A DNA stretch of 64,000 nt from Devosia chinhatensis (lineage in GTDB: Bacteria > Pseudomonadota > Alphaproteobacteria > Rhizobiales > Devosiaceae), in assembly GCF_000969445.1 (NCBI RefSeq), contig NZ_JZEY01000054.1, positions 1,674,001 through 1,738,000 of the forward strand, read 5' to 3'. The notes beneath the pieces were generated by a model. It was not told the DNA's origin and did no database searches. It saw only the letters and a list, made by a program, of their open reading frames with translations. A program made the translations under genes and the position numbers. Shown here one piece after another: positions 8,339 to 17,682 of this stretch (its first letter is position 1; every line of letters begins with the position of its first letter).

Positions 8339-10477
8339 TCAGCCTGTCGTGTAAGAGTAATAGCCGCCATACTTGCGCTGATAGGATGCTGCCGACGCAT
8401 CGCGCTCGTTGAGCACTGCAATGATCTGGCAGTCCGGTCCCTTGGCGTTTTCCAGCGCCGCCACCGACTTGCGGGCGTCGAGCTGGGACGTGCTGGCCCA
8501 GCGCGTGATGAACAGGATCGCATCGGCATGGGCGGCGATATAAAGGCCATCGACCACTGGTCCGATAGGCGGCGTGTCCAGCACCACCACATCGAAGCTC
8601 TGCCGCGCCGACCGGATAAGGCTGGAAAAGGCCCGGCCCGCAATCAGCTGGTCGGTGGGCAGATCGCTGCGACGCGCCCCGACCACGATGGTCACATCGG
8701 TCAATTCATCCTTTTGCACGATGCCGCTGATATCGGTCATCGAGTCCGAGCTGAGAAATTGCAGCAGCCCCTTTGACGGCTCGGCGCCGATATGGCGATG
8801 AATACTGGGCTTGCGCATGTCGCAGTCGATCAGCAACACGCTGTGGCCCGACAGCGCATAGGAGCGCGCCAGCGACAGCGCCAGGGTCGTCTTGCCCTCA
8901 TTGGGGGCGGTCGATGTCAGCATCACCACCTTGCCCTGGGCAGCTGCTTCGCTCGGGGTCTCGCCGCGCTTGCGCATGGCATGGTCGACCGCTGCGCGGG
9001 CGCGCCGCACGGATTCCGCATAGATCGAGAGCGGCGCCGTGACCATGAGGTTGGCAAGGCTCGCATTCTCCGTCTTGCTGCGCTCACGCGGAACCGTCGC
9101 CGCCACCGGGGTCTTCAGCACCGAGGCGACCTGCTCTTCGCTGGTGAACCCGCCGATGAGGTTTTCATAGAGGAAGGCCAGCGCGATGCCCAGACCAATG
9201 CCGATCAACCCCGAGACCAGCACGATCAGCGTCTTGTTGGGGAAGGACGGCGATTGCGGCGCCAGCGCCGGCGACACGATGCGGCTATCGGCCAGCTGAA
9301 GCGTAGCCTGCGCCTCGAGATCCTGCGTCCGCGCCAAAAGCGTCTGGTACTGCGTGCGGGCAATCTGGGCGTTCTGCTGCAATTCGTAGAGCTGCGCCAG
9401 AACGTCGCCGGACAATTCGCTGGTCAGCACCTGCGACCGCAAATCCTGCCGCAGGCTGTCTTCCTGAGCCTGATCCGCCTGGACCGTGTCGCGCAGGGCA
9501 TTGATTTCCGAGCTCGCCGTATTGCGCAACCGTCCCTCGATGGCGGCCAGTTCCTGGCGCAGGTTGACCGCCAGGGGTGACCCGGCCTCGGCTGCCGCCA
9601 GGTTGGCAGTCATTTCGTCGCGCTGCCGCTCAAGCTCCAGCAACGCGTCGGATTGCAGGCTGGCGACGATGCCGTCAAGATCGCCCTGGTCGAGCAAGGC
9701 GCGGGCGCTGTCGGCCAGGGCAGCCGTCTGCTGGCGCGCGGCGAGCAATTGGTCCAACTGCGCCTGCATCTGCGCCAGGTCGTTGCGGCCGGTATCCTGG
9801 GTGATGCGGTCGATATTCTGCGCGATGAAGCTGTCGAACGAGCCCTCCGAGCTCACGATCAGCTCGCGCGCCTGGGACAGTCGGGCCTGGAGCGTATCGC
9901 GGGAGGCGAGCGCGCTGTTGACCTTGGAGGCCAGCTGATCGGCGATATAGACCCGCGTCAGCGAATTGGCGAGGTCGGCCGCCTTCTGCGGACTTTCCGA
10001 GCGGACCTGCACGGATATCAGATAGGTCAGCGCCCGGCGCTGCACGGTGACGGCGTTGCGCAGCGTGGAGAGCGCCTCGTTCAGCGCAGCCTCGCCACTG
10101 GGCAATTGCGGCTCGCGCAGGCGCAGGAATTGCAGGATGCGCGCAGTGGTGCCCAGCGTCACGCCGAATTCGGAATCCGAGGTGAGGTTCTGCTCCTGGA
10201 TCACCTTGAGCAAGACATTGTCCGACCGTACGAGCTCCACTTCGCTATCGATGCGGGCGCTGTCCGAGCTGGCGCTCGTCATCCCGGTCTCCGGTTCCAA
10301 GAGGTTTTTGGCGCTGGGATCCACCATGATCAACGCCGAGGATGTGTAGATCGGCGTCAGCGCGAAGGCGGCGATGGTCGCCAGTGCCAGCGCAGAGATC
10401 AGAACAATCAGGATCAACCTGAATTGGCGCTGCAGCAGACCAAATATTGCGCGCAGGTTAATCTGGGTGTCGTCCAT
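8339..10477 (-). CDS. Polysaccharide co-polymerase/BY tyrosine autokinase (Wzz-GumC type)
   Basis: This 712-residue inner-membrane protein sets exopolysaccharide chain length and export through cyclic tyrosine phosphorylation. It has a Wzz domain with TM1 at about 16-36, a long periplasmic coiled coil, TM2 at about 405-430, and a cytoplasmic ATPase. The ATPase contains Walker A TAPNEGKTTLALS, Walker A' LLIDCDMRK and Walker B VVVLDTPP. The C-terminus is a short tyrosine cluster (KYGGYYSYTTG), the usual autophosphorylation site. Fusion of co-polymerase and kinase is normal in proteobacteria. The PPP-family phosphatase immediately upstream may act on it, although the usual partner is a low-molecular-weight tyrosine phosphatase. 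Confidence 0.93.
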   Translation of the reverse strand: MDDTQINLRAIFGLLQRQFRLILIVLISALALATIAAFALTPIYTSSALIMVDPSAKNLLEPETGMTSASSDSARIDSEVELVRSDNVLLKVIQEQNLTSDSEFGVTLGTTARILQFLRLREPQLPSGEAALNEALSTLRNAVTVQRRALTYLISVQVRSESPQKAADLANSLTRVYIADQLASKVNSALASRDTLQARLSQARELIVSSEGSFDSFIAQNIDRITQDTGRNDLAQMQAQLDQLLAARQQTAALADSARALLDQGDLDGIVASLQSDALLELERQRDEMTANLAAAEAGSPLAVNLRQELAAIEGRLRNTASSEINALRDTVQADQAQEDSLRQDLRSQVLTSELSGDVLAQLYELQQNAQIARTQYQTLLARTQDLEAQATLQLADSRIVSPALAPQSPSFPNKTLIVLVSGLIGIGLGIALAFLYENLIGGFTSEEQVASVLKTPVAATVPRERSKTENASLANLMVTAPLSIYAESVRRARAAVDHAMRKRGETPSEAAAQGKVVMLTSTAPNEGKTTLALSLARSYALSGHSVLLIDCDMRKPSIHRHIGAEPSKGLLQFLSSDSMTDISGIVQKDELTDVTIVVGARRSDLPTDQLIAGRAFSSLIRSARQSFDVVVLDTPPIGPVVDGLYIAAHADAILFITRWASTSQLDARKSVAALENAKGPDCQIIAVLNERDASAASYQRKYGGYYSYTTG

Positions 10478-10549
10478 TCGGGTTCCTCAGTCGCAATCTA
10501 GACTGTATCTACGTTGCTTTTGGTAAGAGTGGATACCGGATTCTTGAAA

Positions 10550-11371
10550 TTAAGGTGCAAAGCTGCCCTGCTGGTTACTGGCAGCACTTGTACCGGTAAA
10601 GAAGCGCGGCTCGCCGTCTGGAAAAAGCCTCACGCCAGTGAGACGCCCGGTGGCGAACACGCCTGTATCGATGCAGATGCGCCCCGGGGCCACGATGGGT
10701 GCCTCCCCCGGCGTATGCCCATGCACCACGAGCCGTCCGGGCTCGGGTTCGGCGTTGAAGAACTCGGTGCGGATCCAGAGGAGGTCCTTTTCCACCTGCT
10801 GGTCCAGCGGCACGCCCGAGCGCAAACCGGCATGCACGAACACCGCGCCCGGCACGCTCATGGACAGGGCGAGCCCTTCGAGAAACGCGACGTGTTCATC
10901 GGGAATGTGGCTGGCCAGGGCGGCCCGGCAGGCTTTTGCCGGCCCGGTGATCACCGCTTGTGAAAGACCGTATGAAAACAGCGTTTCCATGCCCCCGAAT
11001 TGCAGCCAGTCCGCATCGGCGCGCGGATTGGCCAGATAGTCGAGCATCATGGTCTCGTGATTGCCCGTCAGGCAGATCCGGCGCACGTTTTTCGGCGCCC
11101 GTGCCGTCAGCCGGTCGAGCACGCCCGCTGATTCAGGCCCCCGATCCACGAAGTCGCCGAGATAGACGATCCAGGCCTCGCCGCCCTGCTCGGCAGCGTC
11201 GGCGAAAATCTGTTCCTCCAGCGCCCGCAACGGGTCGAGGCAGCCGTGAATATCCCCAACGGCATAAAGCGCGTCGGGCCAGGCCTCGGCGCTGAGGCGC
11301 GGTCTTGTCGCTTGCGGGGCAGCGCTCTCGCCCTTGCCACCAAAAAGATTTCGCAGGGCTTCGAACATCAT
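10550..11371 (-). CDS. PPP-family metallophosphatase (Ser/Thr phosphatase-like)
   Basis: The product is 273 residues, starting at ATG 11371, 5 bp after the stop of the upstream O-antigen-ligase gene. The metallophosphoesterase signatures GDIHG, GDFVDRG and GNHE appear in order in the first half, followed by the metal-binding HAG and VHGHT, so the dinuclear metal site looks complete. Members dephosphorylate proteins or bis-nucleotides (PrpA/ApaH-like). The position in an exopolysaccharide operon between the polymerase-like protein and the BY-kinase makes a regulatory phosphatase likely; the substrate is inferred, not shown. Confidence 0.88.
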   Translation of the reverse strand: MMFEALRNLFGGKGESAAPQATRPRLSAEAWPDALYAVGDIHGCLDPLRALEEQIFADAAEQGGEAWIVYLGDFVDRGPESAGVLDRLTARAPKNVRRICLTGNHETMMLDYLANPRADADWLQFGGMETLFSYGLSQAVITGPAKACRAALASHIPDEHVAFLEGLALSMSVPGAVFVHAGLRSGVPLDQQVEKDLLWIRTEFFNAEPEPGRLVVHGHTPGEAPIVAPGRICIDTGVFATGRLTGVRLFPDGEPRFFTGTSAASNQQGSFAP

Positions 11372-11376
11372 TGGCT

Positions 11377-12798
11377 CTATCGCTTCTGGCTGCTGGCGCG
11401 GGCACTTACGCCCGCTGCCAGAAGGGCGACGAAGAGGAAGGTGACGGCACTGATCTCGAGGCTGAAATCCACCGTCGAATGCACGGCCACCACGGTGATC
11501 GCGCCCAGCGCGATGGCCTGGGCCGACCAGGACCCCTTGTTCTGCACCAGGTTGGCGAGTAGCCGGATGGCCACCAGAGCCACGGCGATGATGGGCAGGC
11601 TGCCGAACACGATCCCGGTTTCCGACCAGAGGCTGAGATAGGTGCTGTGCGCTTTTTCCCAGACATAATCCGGGTTGACCGGCGGCGCATGGACGAGGGG
11701 GAACGCTGTCGCAAAGCTGCCGCCACCGAAGCCGGTCAGCGGCCGCATGGCAATGAGCTCCAGCACCTGCGCATAAAGGTCGCCGCGCACCTCGCGGGCG
11801 GCGTCCACCGATTCCAGCCGCTCGAACAATCCCTGCCCATAGAGCAGGAAAATGCCGATAAAGCCGAGCAGCGCCACGGGCAGGCCATAGAGCAATGGTC
11901 CCAGGCTGCGCAGGGCATGGGCGGTCAGGATCACCACGACTGCCGAGCCGGCGAGGCAGGCGACGAGGCCCATGCGCGACTGCGTTGCCACAATCACCAC
12001 CAGCAAACCGCCATAGGCGATCATGAACAGGAAGAAATTGCTCATCACATTGGGCGGAACGCCATCGTGCCGGTGCCGCTCGGCCCGCCGCACCAGCTGG
12101 CTCGCCGCCAGTCCCAGCGCCATCACGGCGCCAAGGGCCAGGAAGGTGGCAAAGCTGTTGCGATTGACGAAGGGGCCGGTCGCCACGTTGAAATAGGCCC
12201 ATTTCGGAAAGCCCATCAGCGTATCGCCGGCCTGCAGGTTGATCATGCCCAGCAGCGCATAGGCGATCACCACCCCCAGCACCACCTTGAGCATCAGCGA
12301 GCGACGCGCATCATTGGCGAGAACTTGCAGGCAGAGAAAGAAGAAGAGGCCATAGGTCAGCTGCCGCAACAGCATCAGGATTGTCATGCCCGGCGAGATA
12401 CTGATCTGCGGCACCGTGGCGGTCCAGCCGTCCACCGCGAACACCGGAACCGGCCCGGCAATCCAGCCGAACGGTATGATCTGGACGACAAGGAAGCCGC
12501 AGAAGACGATGAACAGCAAAGCCGGCAGTCCCAGCTCGCTCCAGGAGCGTCGCAGCGCCTCCCCTGCCCGGCTCATGGCCAGAAGGTAGATCGCTCCCGC
12601 CAGCCCCACATAGACGGCCCAGGCCGCGCTGAGGAACGGGCGGGCACTGCCGAATGGCAGCGGGCTCAGCGCCACGACGACCAGCAAAGCCCAGAACAGG
12701 CGGCCGTTGAGATGGGACTGCCCGCTCTTGAGGCGCGAGCGACGCCCCTTGCGCGTCACGGCATGACCTTCGCTCGCCGTGATATCCAGACCGCTCAT
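11377..12798 (-). CDS. O-antigen ligase family membrane protein
   Basis: The product is 473 residues from ATG 12798, which overlaps the stop of the upstream exported-protein gene by 4 nt (ATGA). There are about ten to twelve transmembrane helices. A PF04932-type central segment includes FVNRNSFATFLALG and ATQSRMG, and the following large loop (about 350-410) contains HAPPVNPDYVWEKAHS, the usual position for the catalytic loop. It has a charged cytosolic N-terminus of about 30 residues. It is the second such homologue in the block, so one may polymerise and the other ligate or serve another glycan. Confidence 0.85.
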   Translation of the reverse strand: MSGLDITASEGHAVTRKGRRSRLKSGQSHLNGRLFWALLVVVALSPLPFGSARPFLSAAWAVYVGLAGAIYLLAMSRAGEALRRSWSELGLPALLFIVFCGFLVVQIIPFGWIAGPVPVFAVDGWTATVPQISISPGMTILMLLRQLTYGLFFFLCLQVLANDARRSLMLKVVLGVVIAYALLGMINLQAGDTLMGFPKWAYFNVATGPFVNRNSFATFLALGAVMALGLAASQLVRRAERHRHDGVPPNVMSNFFLFMIAYGGLLVVIVATQSRMGLVACLAGSAVVVILTAHALRSLGPLLYGLPVALLGFIGIFLLYGQGLFERLESVDAAREVRGDLYAQVLELIAMRPLTGFGGGSFATAFPLVHAPPVNPDYVWEKAHSTYLSLWSETGIVFGSLPIIAVALVAIRLLANLVQNKGSWSAQAIALGAITVVAVHSTVDFSLEISAVTFLFVALLAAGVSARASSQKR

Positions 12799-13472
12799 CG
12801 TGTTGCCGCCAGGTGTTCGTTGAGAACGAAGAGAAAGCGCCGCTGGTCGCGACTGGGCATGGATTCGACGATCCCCGTCACACGCTCGCGGAATTGCGGG
12901 CGGCTGACATAGGAGCGCGCCAAGGCGCGAATGCCGCGGCTGCTGACGACGATCATGCGCAGGTCGGCATCTTCGGCGGCCAGCGCCCGCGCGTCGAGCT
13001 TGTCCACATATCGCTCCGATAGCGCCACGCGCTCCATGGCGATCCACTGCTCCGTCGGCCCGCTGACCTGCGACCGCCACAGCCGATCGTTCATTTCGGT
13101 CCAGTCCTTGAGTGCTGCGGCCGCTGCGGCACCGACATACCAGCCATACGAATAATTGGGCATTTCGGCGGTGATCGAGGACGCCATTTCAAGGCATGCC
13201 TCGGCCATGGCCTGCCGCTCGGCCTCGGGCCGGTAGAGCATTTCGAGCGAGCCGAGACGGTTTACGACGGTCGCGCAGTCGCGCAGCGCCAGTTCGCGGG
13301 TGCCGACGGCCAGGCCGGGCGTCGTGGGATTGGGCGTCAGGGCGGCAACGCGATCGACCGGTGTCGTGCCGGACACGAGGAAAGCTTCGGCCTCCTGGGC
13401 CGCTGCCCACATTCCCAACAACGCCAATATCAGGAAGAGCGGCAAAATCGCCAACTTTGTATCGAACCGCAA
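12795..13472 (-). CDS. Exported hypothetical protein of the exopolysaccharide operon
   Basis: This 225-residue protein starts at TTG 13472; an in-frame TGA lies three codons upstream and GAGGG is about 10 nt before the start. An N-terminal hydrophobic stretch (6-24) ending AAAQEAEA looks like a signal peptide or anchor. The rest is Ala/Glu/Arg-rich and helical with repeated short motifs, including CLEMAS and DWTEMNDRLWRS, resembling a TPR-like helical scaffold. It is the first gene of a run with the O-antigen ligase and phosphatase. I recognise no named family; a periplasmic accessory role in polymer assembly is inference. Confidence 0.7.
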   Translation of the reverse strand: MRFDTKLAILPLFLILALLGMWAAAQEAEAFLVSGTTPVDRVAALTPNPTTPGLAVGTRELALRDCATVVNRLGSLEMLYRPEAERQAMAEACLEMASSITAEMPNYSYGWYVGAAAAAALKDWTEMNDRLWRSQVSGPTEQWIAMERVALSERYVDKLDARALAAEDADLRMIVVSSRGIRALARSYVSRPQFRERVTGIVESMPSRDQRRFLFVLNEHLAATR

Positions 13473-13572
13473 CGGCGTTCAGCCCTCATTTGGTCACAAA
13501 CCAATAACACGGCCTTGTCGCGCCACCAACTACAAGCATACGAACCCACGTACTCACCCGCTAAAATAGTTA

Positions 13573-13599
13573 CCGCCGGCACCCCTGGGGTACCGGCGG
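13573..13599 (-). terminator. Hairpin after the first BTLCP gene
   Basis: CCGCCGG (13573-13579) pairs with CCGGCGG (13593-13599) and ACCCC with GGGGT inside, giving a near-continuous GC stem. On the minus strand it is followed by a short AU-rich stretch (TAACTATTTTA). It lies 25 bp after the peptidase stop. Confidence 0.5.
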
Positions 13600-13623
13600 C
13601 GAACTCAGCTTTCAAAGAGGTGA

Positions 13624-14190
13624 TCAGCCGGCAGTCCAGCGGGAAGGGTTGGGCGAAGACATTGAGCGAATATTATAACCCGACGCGCGCAGCGTCTTGA
13701 TCGAGTCCGTCAGGTTGTCGAGCACGAGGTCGCCTTCGCTGGTGCGGACCACCAGCACGGCATGCGGCTCACCGCGACGGGTATGGGTATAGGCGATCCG
13801 CAGGGCACCGGCCGAGACGCCGTTGCGAACCAGGGCGCTGCGCTTGGACAGCACGTAATCCTCGCAGTCGCCGCTCGTGGGATTGAGCTCCCAGCTATCG
13901 ACATTGTCGCGCTGCGGACGGATGGAGCGGTTCACATGGCCATTGACCTGCTTGAGCACGGCCAGGAGGTTGGATGACATGGTGACCTTGCTGCTGCCGC
14001 CGCCGGCGCATTCATTGCGGTGCTTGGCGCAGAAATACTGCATCGACAGTGGGGTCAGTGCGGCGGTGTGCGTGACCCGCTCGAAGGCCGCAAAGTTGCC
14101 GACCGCATTATAGGCGGCTGCGCCGCCGGTGGAGAACAAGGTGACCGCCATCGTGAGGCCAGTCAGCGCTGCTGCGAATTTGGTGTTCAT
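13624..14190 (-). CDS. BTLCP transglutaminase-like cysteine peptidase (copy 1)
   Basis: The product is 188 residues from ATG 14190, preceded by GGGGA 8 nt upstream. A signal peptide (about 1-26, ending GGAAA) sends it to the periplasm. The papain-like triad is C109 (GDCEDY), H143 (EPHAV) and D158 (LVLDN). Cys54 and Cys61 may form a disulphide. The family PF06035 includes LapG, which cleaves type I-secreted adhesins under c-di-GMP control, and the window has such a candidate adhesin at its left end. The gene is monocistronic with a hairpin after it. It is very similar in layout to the copy at 20670-21236. The target is unknown. Confidence 0.88.
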   Translation of the reverse strand: MNTKFAAALTGLTMAVTLFSTGGAAAYNAVGNFAAFERVTHTAALTPLSMQYFCAKHRNECAGGGSSKVTMSSNLLAVLKQVNGHVNRSIRPQRDNVDSWELNPTSGDCEDYVLSKRSALVRNGVSAGALRIAYTHTRRGEPHAVLVVRTSEGDLVLDNLTDSIKTLRASGYNIRSMSSPNPSRWTAG

Positions 14191-14410
14191 TTGAGCCATC
14201 CCCTGATGAGTTGATGTCAGCAGGATGCGCGCGACAAATTGCTGCCGAATTCGCAAATTCGGTACAATTTTATTCAAATGCCGAAATTCCGGTTCCGGCT
14301 GGTCCTGGGGTCTTATTCCGGCCAGGCAACCGGCATGTTGAGATGACCGTGGCAATTCGGCTCAAGCTCGTCTCAAACTTGCATCAAATGCCGGCCAATG
14401 GCGCAAAAGG

Positions 14411-15817
14411 TCAGGTGCCGACGGCTTCCGCGGCCTTGCGCAGGCCCCATTCGAGCAGAAGGCGTGCCTGGCCCTCCTGCGCCGCTTCAACATAGCAGCG
14501 CAGTTCTGGCGCATTGCCGGAGGCGCGAAAATGCACCATGTCGCCCGATCCGGTCCACACCTGCACCCCGTCGATCACGGCCTTGCGGCTGACGCCGAGA
14601 TCGCCGAACAGCGTTTCGGCAAAACCGGGCACCTGGCCCAGCCTGTCGAGGAAGGCCAGGCTCTTTTCGCGCGGGACATTTTGCAGCCGGTTCGCCAGGG
14701 CGTGCATCAGCGGCAGCCCGCGCTGCAGCTGCGCCAGTGTCGTGCCCGAGGCCATGGCCTGCGCCAGCGCACAGAGCAGCGGCAACAAAGCGTCCCGCGT
14801 CGGCAGGGGCGGCAGGCTGACACCCCGTGCCGTCACGCCTGGTCCCACGAAGGTGCCGCCATTGGCCTCGAAGCCCACAACGCCCGATCCGGCCGCCGCC
14901 ATCGCCTCGATCACATAGGGCGACCCGACCCGCGTGCGGATCACCCTGTCGAAGCCCTCGACCCGTTCGATGCCGGAATTGGACGTTACCGGCGTGACGA
15001 TGGTCCGCGCACCCAGATGCCGGGCGGCCAGAAGGCCCAGCACGTCGCCACGCACGAAATCACCCTCGCCGTCCATCAGCAGCGGCCGGTCGCCATCGCC
15101 ATCGGCCGAAACGATGGCATCGAGGCCGTGCTCGCGCACCCAGCCTGCCAGCGGCGCAAGGACCGGATCGGCGAACGCTTCGGTGTCCACCGGCACGAAG
15201 CCCTCAAGCCGGCCGAGCGGCACGATCTCGGCGCCGAACCCGCCGATAATGTCGCCGAGCAGGTCCCGCGCCACCGTCGTGTGCTGATAGACGCCGATGC
15301 GCAACCCCGAGAGCGCCCCTGCCGGCAACAGTCCGGCAAACCGGTCGCTATACCGCCCCAGCGCTTCTGCGCCTTCATCGACGACCTCCGCTGCCGGTCC
15401 CTCGACCGGTGCATCGTCCAGCGCGGCCACGATGCCGGCCTCGTCCGCCTTGCTGATTTCGCCGCTGGGCAGATAGAATTTGAGCCCGTTCCGGTCGGCC
15501 GGAATATGGCTGCCCGTCACCATGATCGCCGCGCCGCCCTGCGCCTGCGCATGCAGCGCCAGCGCCGGTGTCGGCACAGCCCCGCAAGACACCGGCGTCA
15601 GCCCGCTCTGGGCTATCGCCAGCGCACAATCGGCCAGAATGCTTTTGCTCGATGGCCGGAAGTCCGCACCAAGATAGACAGCGCCCGACATGGACGGCGC
15701 AACTGCACGCAGATGCCGGATAAAGGCACGCGTATAGCGACGTGCCGCCTGCCCCTCGAGATCACGGGCAAGACCGCGCAGGCCGCTGGTTCCAAAGCTC
15801 AGGCTGGTTGGGGACAT
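14411..15817 (-). CDS. Phosphomannomutase/phosphoglucomutase
   Basis: The product is 468 residues from ATG 15817. The alpha-D-phosphohexomutase domains appear in order: N-terminal FGTSGLRG, phosphoserine loop VTGSHIPADRNGLKFY, metal loop SADGDGDRPLL, sugar loop FEANGG, and a C-terminal phosphate-binding domain ending in the HFRASGNAPELR motif. The enzyme interconverts hexose 6- and 1-phosphates for nucleotide-sugar supply. It sits just downstream of UDP-glucose dehydrogenase, so it likely feeds UDP-glucose/glucuronate or GDP-mannose into exopolysaccharide. Some homologues are called ExoC or NoeK; mannose versus glucose preference cannot be read from sequence. Confidence 0.92.
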   Translation of the reverse strand: MSPTSLSFGTSGLRGLARDLEGQAARRYTRAFIRHLRAVAPSMSGAVYLGADFRPSSKSILADCALAIAQSGLTPVSCGAVPTPALALHAQAQGGAAIMVTGSHIPADRNGLKFYLPSGEISKADEAGIVAALDDAPVEGPAAEVVDEGAEALGRYSDRFAGLLPAGALSGLRIGVYQHTTVARDLLGDIIGGFGAEIVPLGRLEGFVPVDTEAFADPVLAPLAGWVREHGLDAIVSADGDGDRPLLMDGEGDFVRGDVLGLLAARHLGARTIVTPVTSNSGIERVEGFDRVIRTRVGSPYVIEAMAAAGSGVVGFEANGGTFVGPGVTARGVSLPPLPTRDALLPLLCALAQAMASGTTLAQLQRGLPLMHALANRLQNVPREKSLAFLDRLGQVPGFAETLFGDLGVSRKAVIDGVQVWTGSGDMVHFRASGNAPELRCYVEAAQEGQARLLLEWGLRKAAEAVGT

Positions 15818-15867
15818 GACGCTTCTCTGCCTCCGGGCCGGCATGGTCGGCGCGCCAATTAAGGCGA

Positions 15868-17253
15868 TTACGTCCCGGCGGTCAACTCGCCCAGCAAGGC
15901 CTCGATGCCGGCAGCCTCGCCCTGCCCCGCCAGCGCCGGCATCGCCGCGTCGGGTCGCCCCAAGCTGGCATAGGTGAAGCCGTGCCGCACCATTTCCGGC
16001 GCCCGGTAGACATTGCGCAGATCCACGAAGACCGGCGCCGCCATCAGCGACTTGAGCCGCGCCAGGTCCAGCGAGCGAAACGCGTTCCATTCGGTGACCA
16101 GCACCAGGGCATCGGCCCCTTCGGCCACCGCATAGGCGCTGTCGGCAAACCGCACGTCGTCCAGAACGGCTTCCGCCGCCGCCATGCCCTGCGGATCGAA
16201 GGCAACGATCCTGGCCCCCCGGTCCTGCAACCCGCGGATGATGTCGATCGAGGGCGCCTCCCGCATGTCGTCGGTATTGGGTTTGAACGTGAGTCCGAGA
16301 ATGCCGATGGTCCGCCCCCGCACATCGCCCCCACAGGCTGCCACGATCTTGCGCGCCATGGCCCGCTTGCGCTGCTCGTTGACGGCGATGGTGGCCTCGA
16401 CGAGCCGCATCGGCGCGTCATTGTCCTGGCCGATCTTGGCCAGCGCCAGCGTGTCCTTTGGAAAGCACGATCCGCCATAGCCCGGCCCGGCATGGAGGAA
16501 TTTCGCCCCGATCCGCTTGTCGAGCCCCATGCCCTGCGCCACCTGCTGCACATCCGCGCCGGTGCGGTCGCAAAGGTCGGCAATCTCGTTGATGAACGTG
16601 ACCTTCATGGCCAGGAACGCATTGGCGGCATACTTGATCAGCTCGGCCGTGCGACGGCTGGTGAACAGCAGCGGCGCCTGGTTGAGGTAGAGCGGCCGGT
16701 AGACTTCCGTCATCACTGCCCGGGCACGCTCGTCTTCGATGCCCACCACGATTCGGTCGGGACGCTTGAAATCCTCGATGGCCGCCCCTTCGCGCAAGAA
16801 TTCCGGATTGGATACCACCAGCACATCGGCATTGGGGTTTTCCGCCGCGATGATGCGCGCCACCTCGTCGCCCGTGCCGACAGGCACCGTCGATTTGGTG
16901 ACGACCAGCGTAAAGCCCTCGAGGCTGGCCGCTATCTCCCGCGCGGCGGCATAGACATAGCTGAGGTCGGCATGGCCATCGCCGCGCCGCGAGGGTGTCC
17001 CCACCGCCACGAAAACCACGTCCGATGCGCCAATCGCCGCCTTCATCTCGTGCGAAAAGGACAGCCGCCCCGCTTCGGTATTGGCTTTCACCAGCTCGGC
17101 CAGTCCGGGCTCATAGATCGGGATGATGCCGTCCTGAAGCGCGCGGATCTTGTCGGCGTCGCGGTCGAGACAGATGACCTCATGACCGAAATCGGCCAGG
17201 CACACGCCGGTCACGAGCCCGACATATCCTGCCCCAACCATTGCAATCTTCAT
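15868..17253 (-). CDS. ugd: UDP-glucose 6-dehydrogenase
   Basis: The product is 461 residues starting at ATG 17253 with an ideal GGAGG 6 nt upstream. It oxidises UDP-glucose twice to UDP-glucuronate using NAD. The Rossmann motif GAGYVGLVTG opens the protein. The catalytic cysteine is in YGGSCFPKDT at about 262, and Lys/Asn for substrate binding precede it. The C-terminal UDP-binding domain includes GLTFKPNTDDMREAPS. It is probably co-transcribed with the phosphohexomutase and supplies uronic acid for the acidic polysaccharide. Confidence 0.96.
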   Translation of the reverse strand: MKIAMVGAGYVGLVTGVCLADFGHEVICLDRDADKIRALQDGIIPIYEPGLAELVKANTEAGRLSFSHEMKAAIGASDVVFVAVGTPSRRGDGHADLSYVYAAAREIAASLEGFTLVVTKSTVPVGTGDEVARIIAAENPNADVLVVSNPEFLREGAAIEDFKRPDRIVVGIEDERARAVMTEVYRPLYLNQAPLLFTSRRTAELIKYAANAFLAMKVTFINEIADLCDRTGADVQQVAQGMGLDKRIGAKFLHAGPGYGGSCFPKDTLALAKIGQDNDAPMRLVEATIAVNEQRKRAMARKIVAACGGDVRGRTIGILGLTFKPNTDDMREAPSIDIIRGLQDRGARIVAFDPQGMAAAEAVLDDVRFADSAYAVAEGADALVLVTEWNAFRSLDLARLKSLMAAPVFVDLRNVYRAPEMVRHGFTYASLGRPDAAMPALAGQGEAAGIEALLGELTAGT

Positions 17254-17384
17254 GACAGCCTCCGCGTCCGGCCGCGCAGTATTAGCGGCAGGGCGGAAAG
17301 GAGTCGCTGCAATTTTGCTTGGCTTTTGCGCGCTTCGGCAAAAATTTCAAAGATCTGCGCAGCGGTAATGCGCGTTGTCTAGGC

Positions 17385-17531
17385 CTAGAAGCCCAGCGCC
17401 GCCGCGATGCTGGTAAAGCTGTGCCAGAGGGCGAAAACGCCGATCCAGGACAAGGCGGTCATCCCGAGCAGCACCACGCCGCGCGGCAGCGCAAGACCAT
17501 TCTGGTGGGCGACACTGGCCTGTTGTCTCAT
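17385..17531 (-). CDS. Small single-span membrane protein (48 residues)
   Basis: ATG 17531 is preceded by GGAGG with a 5-nt spacer (GGAGGACAAAATG), among the strongest ribosome sites here. The product is 48 residues with a polar N-terminus (MRQQASVAHQNG) and a hydrophobic helix over roughly 17-46 ending in AAALGF. Such small membrane proteins often modulate a larger partner, but no partner is obvious. It lies between ugd and arfB, in neither operon. A 13-bp palindrome sits about 50 bp upstream. Real by ribosome site and composition; function unknown. Confidence 0.6.
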   Translation of the reverse strand: MRQQASVAHQNGLALPRGVVLLGMTALSWIGVFALWHSFTSIAAALGF

Positions 17532-17576
17532 TTTGTCCTCCGGCCAAGATCTCTTCTCGGCACGCAGTCGATTAAG

Positions 17577-17589
17577 ACACTTAAAGTGT
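17577..17589. promoter_or_regulatory. Palindrome upstream of the 48-residue membrane protein
   Basis: ACACTTAAAGTGT is a perfect 6-bp inverted repeat around one base, in an AT-rich patch (TTAAG...TTAAC) within otherwise GC-rich DNA. It could be a repressor operator overlapping a promoter. No regulator gene is adjacent. Confidence 0.35.
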
Positions 17590-17682
17590 TAACGGACAAC
17601 AAATCCGCCGGTACAGGATTGAGCAAAAAACGTCCGGCATCGGGCGGGCGCGCGTCAACACGACGCTCCTGCCACGACGCGG

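Noticed and set aside
11647-12912. Plus-strand open frame of 421 codons opposite the O-antigen ligase
   Set aside because: His/Gln/Arg-rich shadow of the membrane protein on the other strand.
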